Source of the DNA: Patiria pectinifera
Lineage: Eukaryota; Echinodermata; Asteroidea; Valvatida; Asterinidae
DNA length: 64,000 nt
Assembly (NCBI GenBank): GCA_029964075.1
Contig: CM057138.1
Location: 6,938,932-7,002,931 of the forward strand
Reading direction: 5' to 3'
Positions 61,701 through 64,000 of this stretch are shown in pieces. The notes beneath the pieces are model-generated. The model saw only the letters and a program-made list of their open reading frames with translations, was not told the DNA's origin and did no database searches. The first letter of the stretch is position 1, and each line of letters starts with the position of its first letter. A program made the translations under genes and the position numbers.

Positions 61701-63880
61701 CTGCAAGGGGACTAGACCTGCCCAAAGTCAAGTGGATTGTTCAAGTAGGTCACAAAGGTTTTTCTGATGTCTTTGTTCAAATATTACTTTCCATTTTAAA
61801 GAAAGGGGTTCGTGAACAAAGGTTATTACTTGCCTTACATGTAATTCTCCAATGTTTGTCCACTGTTAAATTGACTTGTAGTCTAAAGGGATAGAGAGTG
61901 TGCAAGGTAGAGATGGGTTTTTTTTGTAAACCTTGCATGAATAGAACTTGGAGTGGATAACTTGCAGTCGTCGGTAGCAGCTTAATCTCAATTCATAGCC
62001 CAAGCCAAACTGTTTGATTGAAGTTCCATTCTCACAGCAACCACTAGCATAGTAACCCATTGGAAATGGATCCACCACCACAGCATAGTATAGCATACTT
62101 CTCGTAGCTATTGACCCATGCATAAGTATGCCCTCAGCGATGACGGAACAAAACATGGCAGCTATGGGCACCGTGCACAAGTACCCCATCAATGGCCAGA
62201 AAAGGAGAGTTGGGGGTGGCCTAGTCTGGTTCCCGGTCCATTCACTATGTATTTCGACTGATCCAAAGATGTTGGGGCGGGGATTAGTCTGCGAGACCAT
62301 CGCAAGTTAAATTTGAACATATTTGCGCGCCCATGACGCTCACGTGAGAAGACGCTATGGTTTAGCTTTGTGCACATTACAGGATAAATCAGTCGTGCGT
62401 ACTTCATGCACCAACCAGTCCTGTACGCACACGCTATGTGTCCCGTCCAAGGGGCCTTCAAAGTGGTAAAAAGGCGCCCTCTTTTGTTGGCGCATGGAGC
62501 CCGTACTGTAGACACGTGCATTCAGCAGTCATCTTTGTGGTGTTTTTGTTATTTTAATTCAGTAACAATGAATGAGCAAGAGTCATGTGTATCCCTGTAG
62601 AATAAAAGTGCACACCTCAAACATGGCTGCAGTGTCAATGTGCCTTCCTCCCATGCCAACACATGTCAGGGTTTGTATAGTTGAAATGTGGCCAAATATT
62701 CTGTGTACTGTATTAACACGCAAAGAAGAACATGCACATGATATGTCCTTTACTGGCCCTCGTAAGTGGATAACACAGCCCTATCTACACTTCCTACACA
62801 TAATCCCATCCAGTTTTAGTATGATTTGAGTCGAAATTTTACACAAGTCCTAAAAGATAACTCCCTTTGAGAGAATTTTATGTCATCTTTATTTTCATTT
62901 GATGTAGTACAACACTCCAGGTAGTCCAGAGGACTATGTACACCGCGTTGGTCGGACAGCTCGTATTGGCAAGAAAGGCCAGTCTCTTCTCTTCCTGACG
63001 CCAGCTGAGGTGCAGTACCTCAATGTGCTCAGCCAACACAAAATCAAGTCAGTCAATTCAACTGCTTGTATTCAGGAAGGAGGGCTGTAGTCTAATATTT
63101 GGAACTATTGGGAACATATATGTGCCACATAAGTGTGTGAAACCCACCTACCAAAACAAGACACAAGTAGATTATTTTGATTCAGCAATTTTTGTAACTC
63201 TACAGCTTTTCTGATTACTTTTGACTATTACAGAACATTGAACATTTTAAACACTGATTAGAAACTTTTCAACTAGCAAAGGCACCTTTAAAAGGAAATA
63301 TTTTACAAAATCTCAGTAGTCCCAAGTAGTGTTGGCCCCGGTAGTGTTAGTCTCAAGTAGTGTTAGTCTCAAGTAGTGTTAGTCCCAAGTAGTGTTAGTC
63401 CCAAGTAGTGTTAGTCCCAAGTAGTGTTAGTCCCAAGTAGTGTTAGTCCCAAGTAGTGTTAGTCTCAAGTAGTGTTAGTCCCAAGTAGTGTTAGTCCCAA
63501 GTAGTGTTAGTCCCAAGTAGTGTTAGTCTCAAGTAGTGTTAGTCCCAAGTAGTGTTAGTCCCAAGTAGTGTTCAGTGCTTTTGTCCCTGTTTGGATTCAA
63601 AATAGGATTCCAAATAGGATCACTAGATGGAAAGGATTAGAAGGATACTATTTGGCTATTGCCGATTATTGAGCCAATTATTGACTGATTCCCACTGACA
63701 GCATTCAGCAGATGGGCCCTGATCATCTACTTCACACCCTTATGACCATCAACCTTCACCTAGCTGGTAATCAGGACCTCCAGCCAGTCCACACAGCACA
63801 GGAGGCAGCCGGTGCCATGCAGCGGGTCTTTGAAGAATTTGTCAATAGCAACAAGAGTCACACAGTATTAGCTGTCAAAG
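46736..63880 (+). CDS. DDX31: DEAD-box RNA helicase DDX31 (13 exons; C-terminus beyond the window)
   Basis: 604 codons are present; human DDX31 has 851, so about a quarter is missing at the right edge. DDX31 is a nucleolar ATP-dependent RNA helicase needed for 60S ribosome production (yeast relative Dbp7). Motifs in order: [10 protein letters not shown]-motif region (147-155), SQTGSGKT motif I (167-174), PTREL Ia (205-209), GG (234-235), TPGR Ib (255-258), DEAD II (280-283), SAT III (314-316), VFLSS IV (421-425), [10 protein letters not shown] (481-489), [10 protein letters not shown] (510-517). All key residues are intact. Exons: 46736-46795, 51404-51666, 52259-52334, 54314-54428, 54906-55015, 55217-55258, 55994-56178, 57464-57848, 58497-58643, 58912-58971, 61694-61744, 62908-63047, 63702-63880, all GT-AG and in phase. 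Confidence 0.95.
46951..47520. mobile_element. 570 bp MITE with 9-bp target duplication and a tRNA-like core
   Basis: Terminal inverted repeats of about 55 bp start GGCAGTGGATATTTTGCCGG (left) and, inverted, GATAGTGGATATTTTGCCGG (right). The flanks are an identical 9-mer ATTATTTTA (46942-46950 and 47521-47529), a length typical of Mutator-like elements. The minus-strand interior carries a tRNA-like segment with B-box GAGTTCGAATCCGATCG (about 47300-47375). A truncated inverted copy is at 20276-20700. Confidence 0.9.
47530..48266. other. Part of DDX31 intron 1
   Basis: AT-rich, with a poly-G run (47597-47604) and an AAT run at 48179-48197. No gene or RNA seen. Confidence 0.55.
48267..48765 (-). 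mobile_element. Non-LTR (CR1/L2-type) retrotransposon 3' fragment
   Basis: Minus-strand frame with [88 protein letters not shown] and [20 protein letters not shown]: the C-terminal hallmark blocks of CR1-like ORF2. An in-frame stop at 48672-48674 shows decay. Distinct from the other two RT pieces. Confidence 0.88.
48975..49065 (-). repeat. tRNA-derived SINE-like sequence
   Basis: On minus: GTGTGGCGGTACAGCACATC (A-box-like), then GAGGTTGTGGGTTCGAGCCC (B-box) and CACCGTGGCA, which could pair as an acceptor stem. Followed by a tRNA-unrelated body. More likely a SINE head than a functional tRNA. Confidence 0.55.
49887..50045. repeat. 18-bp tandem array, GGGGTTACTTGACCACTC
   Basis: About nine almost identical units, the last two changed to GGGGGTGCTTGACCACTC. 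Units are a multiple of three and so give spurious open frames. In DDX31 intron 1, within a GC-richer insertion of about 49.5-50.65 kb that contains repeated GGAATCGGCTCTGAGTGCCG blocks (50200-50275). Confidence 0.9.
50985..51175 (-). repeat. SINE-like repeat, copy 1
   Basis: In inverse orientation matches 61253-61390: TTTATACCTACAGTTTCAAA, CAATTATTATCCCT, TTCATCAGGAATGATACCAT and TTTCTGCAGCAGCTCGAGAT. A dispersed short repeat family present at least twice in DDX31 introns. Confidence 0.75.
51404..51666 (+). CDS. DDX31: DDX31 exon 2
   Basis: Basic, Ser/Gln-rich N-terminal extension ending [15 protein letters not shown], which matches the SSLFKNNPDIPEIH block of vertebrate DDX31. Acceptor TTTTTTCAACAG, donor GTGAGT, phase 0 in, 2 out. 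Confidence 0.93.
51667..52258. other. DDX31 intron 2
   Basis: 592 bp. Nothing beyond ordinary intron sequence seen. Confidence 0.6.
52259..52334 (+). CDS. DDX31: DDX31 exon 3
   Basis: [20 protein letters not shown] then LHPHL: upstream aromatic of the Q-motif and start of RecA domain 1 (human FTSAAFHELGLHPHL). Phase 2 in, 0 out. Confidence 0.95.
52671..52743. repeat. 73 bp hairpin in DDX31 intron 3
   Basis: Left arm GATAAATCGCTTTCTGAATA with GTG and its inverse, about 32 bp per arm with a single indel, 8 bp loop. Compact foldback repeat. Confidence 0.85.
53122..53280. repeat. About 160 bp MITE in DDX31 intron 3
   Basis: Left TGTGATGGAGCACTTATAAG, then GATGTTTCAAACC; right GGTTTGAAACGTCACG, then CATAACTTCTCCATCACC, imperfect inverted repeats of about 40 bp. 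Core has GGCCGATGGCCGAGGCCGAG. The rest of intron 3 (52335-54313) shows no gene; a 144-codon frame at 53329-53763 has no coding character. Confidence 0.7.
54314..54428 (+). CDS. DDX31: DDX31 exon 4 (Q-motif and Walker A)
   Basis: [20 protein letters not shown] then KSQTGS, where the exon breaks inside motif I; completed as GSGKT by exon 5. Leaves phase 1. Confidence 0.96.
54501..54754 (-). repeat. 340 bp MITE family A, decayed copy 2
   Basis: Right end CTGTGCACGGAGCCCAT, interior GCGTGAAGTACGCACAACTA and CCTTCGCGTGATCGCCAG correspond to 60916-61252. The left terminus is degraded. In DDX31 intron 4. Confidence 0.7.
54906..55015 (+). CDS. DDX31: DDX31 exon 5
   Basis: [20 protein letters not shown] then [17 protein letters not shown] (motif Ia start). 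Phase 1 in, 0 out. Confidence 0.96.
55217..55258 (+). CDS. DDX31: DDX31 exon 6 (42 bp micro-exon)
   Basis: [14 protein letters not shown], 14 codons, continuing PTREL. Flanked by TTCCAG and GTACGT, phase 0 at both ends. Confidence 0.95.
55760..55932. repeat. 173 bp MITE in DDX31 intron 6
   Basis: Ends AAAGGCCAATTTGCACATA and, inverted, AAAGGTCAATTTACACATA. The GTTTTTATAAATACGCAC block near each end is also mirrored, giving arms of about 60 bp. The rest of intron 6 (55259-55993) holds no gene. Confidence 0.8.
55994..56178 (+). CDS. DDX31: DDX31 exon 7 (DEAD box)
   Basis: [51 protein letters not shown]. Contains GG, TPGR and the catalytic DEAD. Leaves phase 2. Confidence 0.97.
56179..57463. 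other. DDX31 intron 7 with a possible pogo/Tigger-like MITE
   Basis: About 56459-57254: left TACAGTAAACTCCAGCTAAA then CCGACATC, right end resembling its inverse (GTGCCGGTTGGCTGTTACA). Interior with AAGTCGGC repeats, no transposase. Weak case. No gene otherwise. Confidence 0.4.
57464..57848 (+). CDS. DDX31: DDX31 exon 8
   Basis: [37 protein letters not shown] (motif III SAT), a family-specific Ser/Glu-rich linker, then [26 protein letters not shown]. Phase 2 in, 0 out. Confidence 0.97.
57986..58061 (+). pseudogene. Duplicate of the DDX31 exon 8 tail
   Basis: [18 protein letters not shown] and ILNRAQ, then GTCGGT, clearly derived from the exon 8 end [29 protein letters not shown]. It lies 213 bp (71 codons) after the real donor with no stop between, so a longer exon using the second donor would stay in frame. 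Confidence 0.75.
58497..58643 (+). CDS. DDX31: DDX31 exon 9 (motif IV)
   Basis: [49 protein letters not shown]. The acceptor is ATGACAG at 58490-58496, not the nearby CCACAG, because only the former keeps the frame open from phase 0. Confidence 0.94.
58912..58971 (+). CDS. DDX31: DDX31 exon 10
   Basis: [20 protein letters not shown], 20 codons. The T of motif V (CTDVAARG) is the last residue. Phase 0 both ends. Confidence 0.96.
59461..60684. mobile_element. 1.22 kb TIR element, possible 8-bp duplication
   Basis: Left TCCTTCTGATTTGAGGCGTG, right the inverse as CACGCCTG then TCAAATCAGAAGGA. Both subterminal regions repeat CACACCT/CACGCC words. The flanks ATGATTCC (59453-59460) and ATGATTTC (60685-60692) differ by one base. 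No transposase. Confidence 0.65.
60916..61252 (-). repeat. 340 bp MITE family A, copy 3
   Basis: Inverse orientation to 1529-1866: ATGGGCTCCATGCGCCAACA at the left and TACTTGTGCACGGAGCCCAT at the right. Joined directly to a SINE-like repeat at 61253. Confidence 0.85.
61253..61505 (+). repeat. SINE-like repeat, copy 2
   Basis: AGCGCTTTATACCTAAGG, AATTATTATCCCTGTTCTTC, TTTTTCTGCAGCAGCTTGAG, AAAGTGTCTTGTCCAAGAAC and GTCAGGGTTCGAACCCACG (a B-box in inverse orientation, about 61450-61465). Shares its first 140 bp with 50985-51175. Confidence 0.75.
61694..61744 (+). CDS. DDX31: DDX31 exon 11 (motif V)
   Basis: [17 protein letters not shown], 17 codons, motif V continued from exon 10. Phase 0 at both ends. 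Confidence 0.97.
62164..62504 (+). repeat. 340 bp MITE family A, copy 4
   Basis: Same orientation as 1529-1866: ATGGGCACCGTGCACAAGTA, CGGTCCATTCACTATG, ACGCTCACGTGAGAAGACGC, then GGCGCATGGAGCCC. In DDX31 intron 11, about 0.9 kb after copy 3. The rest of that intron shows no gene. Confidence 0.85.
62908..63047 (+). CDS. DDX31: DDX31 exon 12 (motif VI)
   Basis: [46 protein letters not shown]. Arginine fingers of HRVGRTAR are present. Donor ATCAA-GTCAGT, phase 2. Confidence 0.96.
63315..63572. repeat. 16-bp tandem array in DDX31 intron 12
   Basis: About fifteen units of AAGTAGTGTTAGTCCC with a TCTC/TCCC variant spread irregularly. Not a CRISPR: no unique spacers. Only 130 bp from the exon 13 acceptor. 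Confidence 0.92.
63702..63880 (+). CDS. DDX31: DDX31 exon 13 (last exon in the window)
   Basis: [40 protein letters not shown] and [11 protein letters not shown], matching the post-helicase QTVFEDYVHSS region of vertebrate DDX31. Acceptor CTGACAG, donor GTGAGA, phase 1. The gene continues past 64000. Confidence 0.94.
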
Positions 63881-64000
63881 GTGAGATGGCCCATTTGAGA
63901 ACTTATGACCATTTGTGAACTTCATGCATAGTTAATAATGAACATCGGGTATTACATAAAAAGCAAACTGTTAGTGTTGAATACATAATATGGTAAGGAA

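Noticed and set aside
63315-63572. CRISPR-like regular repeats
   Set aside because: Contiguous tandem units without unique spacers, in an intron of an animal gene.
1-64000. Bacterial or viral origin of the contig
   Set aside because: Phased GT-AG introns in three animal genes spanning the window rule this out.

Overview
This is a 64 kb window of an animal nuclear genome. It is AT-rich, packed with introns and mobile elements, and carries three protein genes that I could rebuild exon by exon with consistent GT-AG splice sites and intron phases. The genes, the Polinton, CR1-like and SINE remnants, and the many short foldback elements suggest a marine invertebrate, most likely a deuterostome (echinoderm, hemichordate or amphioxus). 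I cannot fix the species from sequence alone.

Layout. (1) 2424-23876, minus strand: complete adenylate kinase 8 (AK8), 10 coding exons, 483 codons, with two kinase domains. Its 28-codon first exon lies 11.5 kb upstream of exon 2, across an intron made almost wholly of repeats. (2) 27431-44297, plus strand: TTF1, the Reb1-like Myb/SANT factor that terminates RNA polymerase I transcription, 10 exons, about 758 codons. AK8 and TTF1 are head to head across a 3.5 kb region holding a 961 bp near-perfect palindrome. (3) 46736 to the right edge, plus strand: DDX31, a nucleolar DEAD-box helicase. Thirteen exons (604 codons) are present and the C-terminus lies outside the window. From memory, human AK8, DDX31 and TTF1 all lie at 9q34.13, so the trio looks like an old conserved linkage. 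TTF1 and DDX31 both serve rDNA transcription and ribosome production; AK8 is a ciliary kinase and is probably only a neighbour.

Everything else is introns and flanks. They hold three truncated non-LTR retrotransposon remnants, a decayed Polinton (integrase plus protein-primed DNA polymerase B) in TTF1 intron 4, transposon-like elements with clear target-site duplications (570 bp/9 bp and 1866 bp/8 bp), several tRNA-derived SINE-like pieces, a four-copy 340 bp MITE family, and many perfect hairpins.

The most unusual material is in AK8 intron 1. It contains elements whose ends are arrays of very short repeats in inverted orientation, two of whose array families share a core (GGGTNCGAGTTG), and two orphan histone-type 3' stem-loops with no histone gene beside them. 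TTF1 intron 7 holds a 2.8 kb foldback element with mirrored TATATAAAG promoters around a small ORF. I also see exon-tail duplications in DDX31 (in frame, alternative donor) and at the TTF1 C-terminus, and a 33 bp YY1-like signature shared by the two presumed promoter regions.
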